Assembly: GCA_937925845.1 (NCBI GenBank)
Contig: CALAML010000023.1
Location: 1-51,480 of the forward strand
Length of the DNA: 51,480 nt
DNA from: an uncultured Acidimicrobiales bacterium
Lineage (GTDB): Bacteria > Actinomycetota > Acidimicrobiia > Acidimicrobiales > CALAML01
Direction: 5' to 3'
Within the stretch, counting starts at the first letter, position 1; every line of letters begins with the position of its first letter. Positions 23,585-32,713 of this stretch are shown here, one piece after another. A program made the position numbers and the translations under genes. Below the pieces are notes generated by a model, which was given only the letters and a program-made list of their open reading frames with translations, was not told the origin of the DNA and searched no databases.

Positions 23585-25032
23585 GACCTACCGATGGCCT
23601 CAAGCAGGTCGCTGGCCACCATCGAGTCGGGGGCATCGAGCGCCGCCAGCTCTGCCGCCCGACCGTGCAACTCGGCTCCCAGCACTGCGGCATCGAGGGC
23701 GGAGGCACCCTGGGCCAGGAGCGCGCCGATGACGCCGGCCAACACGTCGCCGGTGCCGGCGGTGGCCAGGCGTTGGTCGCCGGCTCGGCTCAGCCGCACC
23801 TGGCCGTCGGGGTCGGCCACGACGGTGGTGGGGCCCTTGAGCAACGCCGTGGCACCGGCGGTTTGGGCCAGGGCCACGGTTTGGTCGATCCGGGCGCAGC
23901 CGGTCGGTTCGGGGTCGCCGTCCATGGGGCCCGAACTCTCCAACCAGTGGTCGAAGGCGGCCCGTTCACCGTCGTGGGGGGTGAGGATTGTGGCCCGCCC
24001 TCGGTCGCCGGACCGGCTCGACAGGGTCGAAGGCCCAGCGTGGGCCAAGGCTCGGAGGGCGTCGGCGTCGATCACGAGCGGGAGCGGCAGCTCGGCGATG
24101 ACCTGGGCGATCTGCTCCACGGTGTGGGGGTCGGTGCCAAGACCCGGCCCGATCACCGCCGCCGAGAACCGGCTGGCCTGGGCCACCGGGTCGCTGATCA
24201 GCCCGGCCCAGTTGTCGCCATGTAGGGGGTAGGCCACCGCTTCGATCGGCAGCGCGCTTTCGCCCAATGCCAGCCCCGGTGAGCTGACCCGCACGTAGCC
24301 GCTGCCGGCGCGCATGGCTGCGGCTGCGGCGAGATAGGCGGCGCCGGGCATCGGGGCTGAGCCGGCGATCACCCAGCAGGCCCGCTGCCACTTGTGGCTG
24401 TCGATCGGTCGGCGGAGCTCGCGACGGAGTCGGGTGAGGTCGGAGGCACCTGCGAGGCGGATCCGGCGGGGTTCACTCCCCCGCCCCACCTCCTCCACAT
24501 CAAGACCGATATCGGCAACCCGAACCTCGCCGCAGTACGAGGCCCCCGGTTCAAACAACAGCCCGGGCTTGAGGGCGGCGAAGGTGATGGTGCGGGTCGC
24601 CACCCACGGTCGGCCCGATACCGAGCCGTCCACCCCGGAGACACCACTTGGGATGTCGACTGCGAGCACCGGTGGCGGCTCCTGGCCCGACACTGGGGTG
24701 AGGGCCGGGGCCAGAAACTCGCCGCGAAACCCGGTGCCGTAGCCGGCGTCGATCACCAGGTCGGCGGGCGGAAGGTGAGGCGGGGGTGCAGCCGCGTCCA
24801 CCACGGTCACCCGTATCCCTCGCCGTTCAAGGCGACGGGCTGCTGCCACGCCATCGGCTCCGTTGTTGCCTTTCCCGGCCAGCACCACCACCCGGCGGCC
24901 ATAGGCTCCGCCGAGCAGGTCGAGGGCTTCGCGGGCCACGGCGGCACCGGCCCGTTCGATCAGCACGTCGATCGGCTCTGGCGCGTTGGCGTCGACTTCA
25001 GCCATTTCGGCCGGAGTGACAACCGGGGTCAC
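23581..25032 (-). CDS. nnr: Bifunctional NAD(P)H-hydrate epimerase / ADP-dependent NAD(P)H-hydrate dehydratase
   Basis: A 483-residue two-domain repair enzyme for hydrated NADH and NADPH. Residues 1-200 are the YjeF_N epimerase, with AGAAVAREAL, VVVLAGKGNNGADGVAAARRLERRG and VLAVDIPSGVSG. Residues 215-483 are the ribokinase-like dehydratase, with APMPGAAYLAAAAAMRAGSGYVRV, AVIGPGLG, PLVIDADALRAL, ILTPHDGERAAF and the catalytic TAGTGDVLAGVIGALLAQG. It starts at a GTG whose sequence overlaps the acpS stop. The acpS-nnr pairing is common in actinobacteria. Confidence 0.95.
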   Translation of the reverse strand: MTPVVTPAEMAEVDANAPEPIDVLIERAGAAVAREALDLLGGAYGRRVVVLAGKGNNGADGVAAARRLERRGIRVTVVDAAAPPPHLPPADLVIDAGYGTGFRGEFLAPALTPVSGQEPPPVLAVDIPSGVSGVDGSVSGRPWVATRTITFAALKPGLLFEPGASYCGEVRVADIGLDVEEVGRGSEPRRIRLAGASDLTRLRRELRRPIDSHKWQRACWVIAGSAPMPGAAYLAAAAAMRAGSGYVRVSSPGLALGESALPIEAVAYPLHGDNWAGLISDPVAQASRFSAAVIGPGLGTDPHTVEQIAQVIAELPLPLVIDADALRALAHAGPSTLSSRSGDRGRATILTPHDGERAAFDHWLESSGPMDGDPEPTGCARIDQTVALAQTAGATALLKGPTTVVADPDGQVRLSRAGDQRLATAGTGDVLAGVIGALLAQGASALDAAVLGAELHGRAAELAALDAPDSMVASDLLEAIGRS

Positions 25033-25421
25033 GGCGTGGGGCCCTCACCGGGGCCGACCGCCACCACAAAGGCCTGAGCGATCGATTGGGAGTGGCTGAG
25101 GCTGATGTGCCACTGGTCGATTCCGAGGCTGGCCGCCAGGGTCGAAGCCCGTCCCTCGAGGGTGAGTTCCGGGGCTCCGGACTCGGCCTTGCTGACGCTG
25201 ATCTCGGCCAGATCGGCGGCGCCAAGGCCCCGGCTCATGGCTTTGAGCACCGCTTCCTTAGCCGCGAACCGGGCCGCGTAGCCGGGCGCCGGATCGCGCC
25301 GTGGGGCCATATCGGCTTGTTCGGTTTCGGAGAACACCCGGCCGATGATCGACGGTGTGCGCTCCATGGTTTCACGGAAGCGGTCGATCTCGACCACGTC
25401 GACACCGATGCCGATCAGCAC
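25029..25421 (-). CDS. acpS: Holo-[acyl-carrier-protein] synthase
   Basis: A 130-residue phosphopantetheinyl transferase that activates acyl carrier protein. LIGIGVDVVEIDRFRETMERTP contains the magnesium-binding Asp, and YAARFAAKEAVLKAMSRGLG the Glu and Lys of the WxxKEA-like motif. It ends with WHISLSHSQSIAQAFVVA. It starts at GTG, 13 bases after the end of the large GlmS-like gene. Confidence 0.94.
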   Translation of the reverse strand: MLIGIGVDVVEIDRFRETMERTPSIIGRVFSETEQADMAPRRDPAPGYAARFAAKEAVLKAMSRGLGAADLAEISVSKAESGAPELTLEGRASTLAASLGIDQWHISLSHSQSIAQAFVVAVGPGEGPTP

Positions 25422-25434
25422 CCGGCTCGTGTCC

Positions 25435-28400
25435 CTAGTTCTTTGGCTGGCGCCAGCGTTGGGCCAGGCTGGAAATGGGCTGGGTCAGCAGGTCGATCGG
25501 GGCCACGGTTTCGAGGAGGTCGTCCCGGAAGACCGGTTCGGTTTCGGTGACCATGTCGCGAAGCTGGTCGTAGCGCCGGCGGTAGCCGCTGAGCACCGAG
25601 CGAGCGGTGGCGACGGTGAGCTCATCACTGAGGCTCACGTGCAGGAGGGTGATGCCGGTGGTCTCGTTGTCTTTGACCTCCGGGATCAACACGATGGTGC
25701 GGTCGTCGCTCGCGCCTCGGGTCACGAGCACCCGACGGTCGCTGGCCACCCGGCGTTTGGTACCTCGGAGCTGGGGGTCGGTTTCGGTGCGGGACTTGAG
25801 CCGCAGCGAAACACCGCCACGGTCGATGATGACCGAGCGGGCCGGTTCGCCGTTGTCTTCGGATTCGAGGCGGTAGCGAGTGAAGCCGACCACTTCGCCC
25901 ACAGCCGGATCGAGGGCGGCCAGGGTCTTGAGGGTGGCGTAGCTGAGGCGGTCGCGGGAGGTACCGGCGTCGATCACGTCGCGGACCAGGTCGACCTGCA
26001 TCAGGCTCTCGTCGGAGCGGGAGATGCCAACGGTCACGGTCTTGGCCTGGTGCTTGATGGCGTCGATCGGGCGGGTGAGTTCTTCGGTGGCCCGGATCAG
26101 CGCCTTGGTGAAGTCTTCGATCACCACCGACGGCGTCCCGACCTTGCCGAACTCGGCCTGATAGGCGTCGAGTCGGGCCGTGCCCAGTACGTAGCGGTAC
26201 AGCGACGAGAGCGAGAAGGCGGTTCCCGCCTCGAGGTGGCCGTTGTATTCGCCGGCTCGGAGGCCGTCGAGGAATCGGGCGGCCGGGTTGGCGACTTCCT
26301 GGCGCAGCTCCTGAAGTAGCGCTTCATCGCTCACATCGCCACGCGACAGCAGGCCTTCGACCGCCATTGAAGCCTGACGCAGGGGGACGGCTTGGGCATC
26401 GATGGCCAGGGCTGCTTCGTAGCCGAAGAGGTGGCCGACCATGGCCGAGAGAATAAAGGCCAGGTTTGGGGTTACCCACGGCACCGTGATCACCGAGAGG
26501 GCGGCTCCGAAGTGTTCGTCGCCGCGGCTGGCGATCACGATCGGCGCCGCTTTGTGGGCCCGGTAGATCGCCACTTCCTTGGCCACATCGGTGGCGGTGG
26601 AGCCGGAGAGGCCGGTGGCGCACACCAGGATCATCGGCTCCGACGACAGGTCGATGTGCTTTTTGTCTTCGGTGACGTCGGCGGCGATCGACTTGTAGCA
26701 GAGCTCGGAGAGTTTGATACGAACTTCCTGGGCGGTGATGCGGTTGAGTCCGTTGCCCACGATGGCCCAGTAACGGCGGGAGGGGGCAAACTTTGAGGCC
26801 GCAGCCGCGATGTCACCGCGGAGCTCGAGGGTTTCTCGCATCGCCGCGGGAAGGTCACGGAGTCCGGCGAGCAGTTCCTGGCGGGCCGAGTCGTCGGGGT
26901 CCGCGCCGAGCTCCACGGCGATGGCTTCGGCCAACAGGAACCCGGCCGCCACCTGGCTGTAGAAGGCTTTGGTGGAGGCCACGCTCATCTCCACGTCGCG
27001 ACCGTCGGAGGTGTAGAGCACCCCGTCGGACTTGTCGGTGAGGTCGCTGCCGCGGCGGTTGACGATGCTGACCACCTTGGCGCCGCGACCGCGCACCAGG
27101 TCGACGGTGCGGTTGGTGTCGGTGGTGGTGCCGCTCTGGCTGATGGCGATGATCAGCGTGTCCGACATGTCGGCTCGCATCTCGAAGCCGGAGAGTTCGG
27201 TGGCGCATTTGGCCTCGACTTGAAGTGCGGTTTCGGCGGTGGCCAACCGAAGGGCTCGCGCCGCGCTTTCTCCGGCAACCGCCGCGGTGCCCTGGCCAAT
27301 CACGATGGCTCGGGTGATGGCGCCGGAACGGAGGTCGTCACGAATCGCCCTCGGGAGGTTGTCTTCGCCGAGCACCACCCGAAGGTTGCCGTCGGTTTCG
27401 ATCAGCCGGCCTCGGAGCGTTTTGTGGAACGATCCAGGGGCTTCGTTGATCTCTTTGAGGAGGAAGTGGGGATAGTCGCCCCGGTCGATGTCGCGGGTGG
27501 TGATTTGGGCGCTGGCAACGTCATCCTCGGTCACGGCGATGGTGGTGCCGTCGTAACTCACCCGTGAGATGCCTTCGATGGTGCCGGCCTTGGTCATGTC
27601 GAGGGCCAGGATCTGGCCTCGGCTGGCAACCGGGTTGTCGAGGTCGGCGGGGGTTTCGCCGTCCATCCGCACATAGTCGGGGGTTTCTTCGATCACGCCG
27701 TAGGGTTCGCTGGCCACGATGAAGCAGTCGTCGGCCAAGCCCACGTACAGCGCCTGACCGCTGCCCCGCAGGGCCAGCAGCAGCTGTTCCGGGTAGCCGG
27801 CGGCGTGTGAAGCAATGGCCACCGAGCCTTCGAGTTCGCGCACGGTGCAGCGGAAGGCTTCAACCACGTCCTGGCCCTCAGCCAGTTGGCGGGCCATGAG
27901 GGTGGGGATCACCTTGGCGTCGGTGGAGATCTCGGGGGCAATGTCGAGGTTGTTCGCCGCGATCAGATCGGCGAAGTTGTCGACGTCGCCGTTGAGCACC
28001 CCGAGCACGTCCGGGTTGTCGACGCCGATGCCCTGCACTTCGCAGCTGTTGAGCGGGTGGGCGTTGGGTTCGGAGATGATGCCGACGCTGGCCCAGCGGG
28101 TGTGGCCGATCACCACCACCTGGGCTTCATCGTTACGCAGGGCCATGGCCAGCAGTTCGTCGGAGGCGATGGCGGCTCGAATAGCTGCGGTGTTGTCACC
28201 GAGTTCGCCGATGGCGGCCGCCGCCTTGTACACAAAGCTGAGCTGGCCTCCTTCGACCAGGTTGACCGCTCCGGAGCGGTGGAGCTGGTCCTGGTTGCGC
28301 TCGGCAAAGAGTTGGGAGGCCGGGCCGGTGGTGACATCGAGGCCGTGGTCGGCGACCACCAGGCTGAGGCCGGCCGAGTCGCGGCCGCGCACTTCGAGAC

Positions 28401-28878
28401 GATCGAGGGCCGAAAGAGCTTGCTGCACCGAGGTGAAGGCCCGAACCGCAGCGAGGCCGGGTTCTGCACCCACGAGTTCTCGAACCCGACGGGCGCTACC
28501 GACCCGGTCGTTGCGAATGGCCCAGACCAGGTCTTTGGCCCGGATCAGTTCGGCGTTGAGCTCCTCAACCGCTCCGCTGGCCAGGGCCTCACCGTTGGCG
28601 TCGACCAGGTTGCCGGCATCAAGCTGGGACTCGCGTTCGCTGATGTAGGCCTGAGCAGCATCGATATCGACCCCGTCGAGGCGGGCCGCGACCTCCGGGT
28701 GGTCGATCAGAAACCGGACCCCAGGTACGCCCCGCAGAAGCTGATCCAGGGTTTCGAGCGAGGACACCATCTGGCTCAGATCACCACCAAAGGCGTTGGT
28801 GATGAGCTCGGTGACGTCCTCAACGGCGGGGACCGGTCGGGTCTCCACCCGCCGCAGGACTGCAATGATGCCGCACAT
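25435..28878 (-). CDS. Enlarged glucosamine-6-phosphate synthase (GlmS-like), 1147 residues
   Basis: GlmS makes glucosamine-6-phosphate from fructose-6-phosphate and glutamine and is normally about 610 residues; this protein is nearly twice that. MCGIIAV supplies the N-terminal amidotransferase cysteine. About 150 residues later comes LDRLEVRGRDSAGLS, so a helical insertion of some 130 residues splits the usual MCGI...LEYRGYDSAG spacing. HTRWASVGIISEPNAHPL and VLNGDVDNFADL follow. The first SIS domain has ISQSGTTTDTNRTVDLVRGRG and EMSVASTKAFYSQV; a second SIS domain has WAIVGNGLNRITAQE and CATGLSGSTATDVAKE. Roughly 330 further residues match no domain I know, and the canonical C-terminal LAKSVTVE is absent. 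With glmM nearby, a role in UDP-GlcNAc supply is likely. Confidence 0.75.
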   Translation of the reverse strand: MCGIIAVLRRVETRPVPAVEDVTELITNAFGGDLSQMVSSLETLDQLLRGVPGVRFLIDHPEVAARLDGVDIDAAQAYISERESQLDAGNLVDANGEALASGAVEELNAELIRAKDLVWAIRNDRVGSARRVRELVGAEPGLAAVRAFTSVQQALSALDRLEVRGRDSAGLSLVVADHGLDVTTGPASQLFAERNQDQLHRSGAVNLVEGGQLSFVYKAAAAIGELGDNTAAIRAAIASDELLAMALRNDEAQVVVIGHTRWASVGIISEPNAHPLNSCEVQGIGVDNPDVLGVLNGDVDNFADLIAANNLDIAPEISTDAKVIPTLMARQLAEGQDVVEAFRCTVRELEGSVAIASHAAGYPEQLLLALRGSGQALYVGLADDCFIVASEPYGVIEETPDYVRMDGETPADLDNPVASRGQILALDMTKAGTIEGISRVSYDGTTIAVTEDDVASAQITTRDIDRGDYPHFLLKEINEAPGSFHKTLRGRLIETDGNLRVVLGEDNLPRAIRDDLRSGAITRAIVIGQGTAAVAGESAARALRLATAETALQVEAKCATELSGFEMRADMSDTLIIAISQSGTTTDTNRTVDLVRGRGAKVVSIVNRRGSDLTDKSDGVLYTSDGRDVEMSVASTKAFYSQVAAGFLLAEAIAVELGADPDDSARQELLAGLRDLPAAMRETLELRGDIAAAASKFAPSRRYWAIVGNGLNRITAQEVRIKLSELCYKSIAADVTEDKKHIDLSSEPMILVCATGLSGSTATDVAKEVAIYRAHKAAPIVIASRGDEHFGAALSVITVPWVTPNLAFILSAMVGHLFGYEAALAIDAQAVPLRQASMAVEGLLSRGDVSDEALLQELRQEVANPAARFLDGLRAGEYNGHLEAGTAFSLSSLYRYVLGTARLDAYQAEFGKVGTPSVVIEDFTKALIRATEELTRPIDAIKHQAKTVTVGISRSDESLMQVDLVRDVIDAGTSRDRLSYATLKTLAALDPAVGEVVGFTRYRLESEDNGEPARSVIIDRGGVSLRLKSRTETDPQLRGTKRRVASDRRVLVTRGASDDRTIVLIPEVKDNETTGITLLHVSLSDELTVATARSVLSGYRRRYDQLRDMVTETEPVFRDDLLETVAPIDLLTQPISSLAQRWRQPKN

Positions 28879-28903
28879 AAACGCTTCCGACTCCGATCGG
28901 TCT

Positions 28904-28929
28904 CGGTTCCCGATCGAGAACGGGAACCG
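28904..28929 (-). promoter_or_regulatory. 9 bp inverted repeat upstream of the GlmS-like gene
   Basis: CGGTTCCCG (28904-28912) and CGGGAACCG (28921-28929) are exact inverted repeats with an 8-base spacer, 25 bases before the start codon. As RNA it is a 9 bp hairpin in the leader; as DNA it is an operator-like dyad. It is not like the glmS ribozyme, which is a much larger structure. Confidence 0.5.
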
Positions 28930-29003
28930 GGACCTTCCACTCTACGGACAGATGGCGTTCTGTCGGCGTCACTGCAGTGGAATTGAGCGAAGTTCGGCCG
29001 GGC

Positions 29004-30260
29004 TCAGGCGCCACACTCCAGGACCAACTGAGGCTCGATGGTGCCCGGTGTTTCCTCGAGGCTCGACAGGTCGTAGACATAGGTGCTCCACGACTCATAT
29101 GCCTGGCCGGTCACGATGAGCTCCATCGAGCCGTCGCCGTTCAGATCGATGGCATCGTTGAACGTGCGTCGCTCGATCACCTTGAGATAGGTGCCATTGA
29201 AGCTGGTCTTGTTTTGGGTGAGGTCGTCGGTTTCGACGGTGGCGTCGACGTGAAGCACGCTGGCAACCGCCTCGCCGGTCCCATTTGGCACCTGAAGCAC
29301 GAGCGTCACCGCAAAGTCGCCGAGCTCGGATCCAAGCAGGTCGTCGGGGCCACGCCAGGCCTGCACCAGCAGTTCATCGAAACCGTCACCGTCGAAGTCG
29401 ATCCGTCGGACCTCGATCTGGGCGTCGCCAAGGTCTCTGGTGAGCTCATCGGGCACGCCAGCGTTCGCCAAAGCCATCTGGACCGCCGCTACGTGGGTCT
29501 CGTTCCGGCCGTTCTCGATTTCGGTTCGGGGTCGCAGCTCCCAGGTGGGGTCCGTCAGTGAAACACCTTCTGCCAGGGCGGTGCCGTCGACGTCAGTGAA
29601 GCGTTCGGCCATGCGGTCGCCGGTCCAGCACAGCTCGAAAGGGCTGTGGTTGAGCGGCGCGGTCTCCGCGGTGCCATTGGTGAGGGTCTGAGCATCGAGT
29701 GCTTCGTCGGGTCCGAGCGTGGCCGGAACCCATTCAGTGCCGGTCCACTCGCCAAACAGCACGCCATCCGACAACACGAAATGGCGATCAGAAGACGGGG
29801 CCACCGGCGAAGGTGCGGGGTCGGTGTCGCCGTCGGTGTCACCCTCGGCGGACGGATCATCGGGCTGGGGTTCGGGCTCGTCGTTGTTGTCGTCGACTTC
29901 TCCCTCGCCTTCCGATTCGGTGTCGGCGGTCACGCCGAGATCGGGGTTGGCGTCGTCGCTGGCCCGGTTGGCGAGCAGGAAGCCTCCGATGCCGACGACC
30001 AACAAAATGGCGGCGGCAAGCGAGGCGATCAGTGGGGTGGGGTTTCTTCGTGGTTCCATGTCCATGAGACGGACCACCTGCAGATCGGTATCCCGACTTT
30101 TTGTTTCCGACTCCTCCGCCGACGCCACGTCATAGTGATCCTGGGTCGCGGCCGCTTCGAGGGTGTTGTCGATGCGGTCCCAGTAGTCGCCTCCCGGAGC
30201 GGGAATCATGGCGCGGAGCTCAGCGCCGAGGTCGGTTTCAGGCTTGTCGTTGTTGTTCAT
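29004..30260 (-). CDS. Single-pass membrane protein, putative ECF anti-sigma or sensor partner
   Basis: A 418-residue protein whose ATG overlaps the sigma factor stop by 4 bases, suggesting a regulatory partner. Residues 1-70 are cytoplasmic and charged; no zinc-binding anti-sigma HxxxCxxC is present. TPLIASLAAAILLVVGIGGF (about 73-92) is the one membrane helix. An Asp/Glu/Pro-rich linker (about 100-155) follows, then an extracytoplasmic domain with paired EF-hand-like calcium loops, DFDGDGFDELLV and DLNGDGSMELIV, as in FG-GAP/VCBS-type repeats, plus three cysteines. It could sense the cell surface and hold the sigma factor; that is inference from context and topology. Confidence 0.65.
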   Translation of the reverse strand: MNNNDKPETDLGAELRAMIPAPGGDYWDRIDNTLEAAATQDHYDVASAEESETKSRDTDLQVVRLMDMEPRRNPTPLIASLAAAILLVVGIGGFLLANRASDDANPDLGVTADTESEGEGEVDDNNDEPEPQPDDPSAEGDTDGDTDPAPSPVAPSSDRHFVLSDGVLFGEWTGTEWVPATLGPDEALDAQTLTNGTAETAPLNHSPFELCWTGDRMAERFTDVDGTALAEGVSLTDPTWELRPRTEIENGRNETHVAAVQMALANAGVPDELTRDLGDAQIEVRRIDFDGDGFDELLVQAWRGPDDLLGSELGDFAVTLVLQVPNGTGEAVASVLHVDATVETDDLTQNKTSFNGTYLKVIERRTFNDAIDLNGDGSMELIVTGQAYESWSTYVYDLSSLEETPGTIEPQLVLECGA

Positions 30261-30883
30261 CGTTCCACCTGTTGTTGGAGCCGGGCCCGGGCTCGGCTCA
30301 CTCGGGATGCCACCGTGCCGCGGGGGAGCCCCACGACTTCGGCGGTTTCTTCGTAACTCAGGCCGAGGCCGGCGGTGAGCATGACCAGCACTCGAGCCTC
30401 GGTCTCCAGGGTTTCGAAGAGTTCACTCAATTCGGTCTTGTCGAGCGCGGCGTCGGAGGTGGAGGCCGTCGAGGCCACCGCTACCAACGACTCGACATCG
30501 TCATGTTTCCGGCGACCTTCGTAGCGCACGTGGTCGATTGCGGTTCGGTACACGATCGAGTGCAGCCACGTCTTGATCGAGGCTCGACCATCGAAGGTGG
30601 CTCCGGACCGCCCGGCAAGGGCCAGAAAGGCCCGCTCGTAGGCCGTCTGCATCACGTCGTCGGTTTCGGTTGAACTTCGCACCACCGCCCAAGCCACTCC
30701 TCGAAGGTCATGGTCAAAGCGGCGGACCAACGCCCCGAACGCGGTCGGGTTCCCGTCCCGAGCCTGAGTTTCGAGTTCGCTCAGGGTTTGCGGCTGAAGG
30801 CTGGATTGGCCACGCCGGCGCGGCGGGTCGTGCTGTTTTTCCAGCCGCTGACGACGCAAAAAGGGCATAGTTGTGGTGCTCAC
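30257..30883 (-). CDS. ECF-family RNA polymerase sigma factor (sigma-70 region 2 and 4)
   Basis: A 208-residue ECF sigma factor. After about 35 variable residues, region 2 reads AFGALVRRFDHDLRGVAWAVV...DDVMQTAYERAFLAL...IKTWLHSIVYRTAIDHVR. Region 4 reads LFETLETEARVLVMLTAGLGLSYEETAEVVGLPRGTVASRVSRARARLQ, the helix-turn-helix that reads the -35 box. It starts at GTG; an in-frame ATG five codons later is possible. It overlaps the membrane partner gene and lies between glmM and the GlmS-like gene, raising the possibility of envelope-stress control over amino-sugar synthesis. Confidence 0.92.
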   Translation of the reverse strand: MSTTTMPFLRRQRLEKQHDPPRRRGQSSLQPQTLSELETQARDGNPTAFGALVRRFDHDLRGVAWAVVRSSTETDDVMQTAYERAFLALAGRSGATFDGRASIKTWLHSIVYRTAIDHVRYEGRRKHDDVESLVAVASTASTSDAALDKTELSELFETLETEARVLVMLTAGLGLSYEETAEVVGLPRGTVASRVSRARARLQQQVER

Positions 30884-30945
30884 TGTACGTTCGACGTCCA
30901 GCTACGTGGGCCGTATCCCGATTTCTTGCTCGATTCTTTGGTGCT

Positions 30946-32274
30946 CTACGCGAGCGCGGCCACAATCTGATCGACGGCCTGCTGGGCGGCATCGGTGCTA
31001 CGGGCTTCGGCCATCACCCGGATCAGCGGTTCGGTGCCGCTGGGGCGCACCAGCAGGCGGCCGTCGTCGCCGAGTCCCGCACTGACGCTCGCCATCTCGT
31101 CGGTGATGGTGCCCAGAAGGGCTTTGGCATCACCCTCGACCCTCACGTTTACCAGCACCTGGGGCAGCCGCTCCATGGCCGCCGCCGCCAGATCGGCGAG
31201 AGGGGTCTCGGCCCGTCCGAGCAGGTCCAGCAGTTGGACTGCGGTGAGAAGCCCGTCTCCGGTGGTCGCGAGTTCGGGGAGAATGATGTGGCCCGACTGT
31301 TCACCGCCGAGGCTGAAGTTTCCCTCGGCCAGGGCTTCGAGTACGTGGCGGTCCCCTACCGGCGTCTCCACCACGTTGATGTTGTGGTCCCGCATGGCCA
31401 GTCGGAAGCCGAGGTTGGTCATCACCGTGACCACCACGGAGTCGGCTCGGAGTTGGCCCCGGTTGCGAAGGTCGATGGCCATCATGGCCATGATCTGGTC
31501 GCCGTCGATCCGGTCGCCGGTGCTGGTCACCGCCAGCACCCGGTCGGCGTCGCCGTCGAGGGCCAGCCCGAGATCGGCCTGGTGTTCGGCTACGGCCGCG
31601 GCCACGGTTTCGAGGTGGGTGGAGCCGCACCGGTCGTTGATGTTGAGCCCGGTCGGGGCGTTGTGGATAACGACGGCGTCGAGGCCGAGCCGTTCCACGA
31701 TGGGCGCCGCGAACTCGCTGGCCGCGCCGTTGGCGCAGTCGATCACCACCTGGCGGCCGGATTGGATCGAACCGCCGGCGACCGATGCCACCACGGCATC
31801 GATATAGGCCTCACCACCACCGGTACGAACCGAAATCTCGCCCACGTCGGCACCGGTGGGTGGTTCGGGAGCGGGCTCGCTGCTGTCGCCGGTTTCGACC
31901 GCTACTGCGGCTTCCACTTCGGCCTGGATGTCGTCGGACAGCTTGCGCCCTCCGGCAGCAAAGAGCTTGATGCCGTTGTCGGCCGCCGGGTTGTGTGACG
32001 CCGAGATCATGGCCGCGGGCACATCTTCTGCCGCCGACAGCTTGGCCAACGCCGGGGTGGGCATCACCCCGACCAGCTCGACGTCGACCCCGCCCGACGC
32101 CATGCCGGCGGCGAGGGCGCTTTCGACCATGGCGCCGGAGCGCCGCGGGTCTTTGGCTATGAGGAAGCGGTCACCAGGTAGGGTCCGCGACGCGGCGCGG
32201 CCAATGGCGACTGCAAGTTCCGGTGTGATTGCGGCATTGGCCAGCCCGCGAACGCCGTCGGTTCCGAACCGCAT
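30946..32274 (-). CDS. glmM: Phosphoglucosamine mutase
   Basis: A 442-residue enzyme interconverting glucosamine-6-phosphate and glucosamine-1-phosphate for UDP-GlcNAc. It begins MRFGTDGVRGLANAAITPELA, the conserved family start, which rules out longer frames. MISASHNPAADNGIKLF carries the phosphorylated serine (about residue 93). LGLALDGDADRVLAV is the magnesium loop, GGEQSGHIIL the sugar-binding loop, and LVRPSGTEPLIRVM the phosphate-binding loop of domain 4. It lies 28 bases after rpsI, a standard actinobacterial order. Confidence 0.97.
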   Translation of the reverse strand: MRFGTDGVRGLANAAITPELAVAIGRAASRTLPGDRFLIAKDPRRSGAMVESALAAGMASGGVDVELVGVMPTPALAKLSAAEDVPAAMISASHNPAADNGIKLFAAGGRKLSDDIQAEVEAAVAVETGDSSEPAPEPPTGADVGEISVRTGGGEAYIDAVVASVAGGSIQSGRQVVIDCANGAASEFAAPIVERLGLDAVVIHNAPTGLNINDRCGSTHLETVAAAVAEHQADLGLALDGDADRVLAVTSTGDRIDGDQIMAMMAIDLRNRGQLRADSVVVTVMTNLGFRLAMRDHNINVVETPVGDRHVLEALAEGNFSLGGEQSGHIILPELATTGDGLLTAVQLLDLLGRAETPLADLAAAAMERLPQVLVNVRVEGDAKALLGTITDEMASVSAGLGDDGRLLVRPSGTEPLIRVMAEARSTDAAQQAVDQIVAALA

Positions 32275-32302
32275 GGCCAAGTTGGTGCTGCTGCCTAAGG
32301 GA

Positions 32303-32695
32303 CTAGCGCTTGGAGTACTGCGAAGCCTTACGGGCCTTCTTGAGGCCGTACTTCTTCGATTCCTTCTTGCGGTCGTCGCGAGAAAGAAGGCCAGCTCGCT
32401 TGAGCGGGGGCCGCAGTTCGGGGTCGAGCTCGATGAGTGCTCGGGCGATACCGAGGCGAACCGCACCGGCCTGGCCGGTCACGCCGCCGCCGTGCAGGGT
32501 GGCGTCGATGTCGTAGGTCTCGGCCGTTTCGGTGAGGCGGAGGGGTTCGACGGCGATCATCCGGTGGGTGTCGTTCGGGAAGTAGTCCTCGAACGGACGG
32601 TTGTTGATGGTGATGGCGCCGCTGCCGTCGCGAAGACGGACACGGGCAACGGCACGCTTACGGCGACCGGTGGTTTGCACAAGTGGGTTAGACAT
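32303..32695 (-). CDS. rpsI: 30S ribosomal protein S9
   Basis: A 130-residue protein. [29 protein letters not shown] is the conserved N-terminal block. [29 protein letters not shown] follows, and the basic tail ends [12 protein letters not shown], which reaches the P-site tRNA. It follows rplM by 18 bases, the universal rplM-rpsI pair. Confidence 0.98.
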   Translation of the reverse strand: MSNPLVQTTGRRKRAVARVRLRDGSGAITINNRPFEDYFPNDTHRMIAVEPLRLTETAETYDIDATLHGGGVTGQAGAVRLGIARALIELDPELRPPLKRAGLLSRDDRKKESKKYGLKKARKASQYSKR

Positions 32696-32713
32696 CTCTA
32701 CTGGCCTCCAGGC

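Noticed and set aside
28879-29003. glmS ribozyme upstream of the GlmS-like gene
   Set aside because: The gap is only 125 bases, with one simple dyad and no recognisable ribozyme core.
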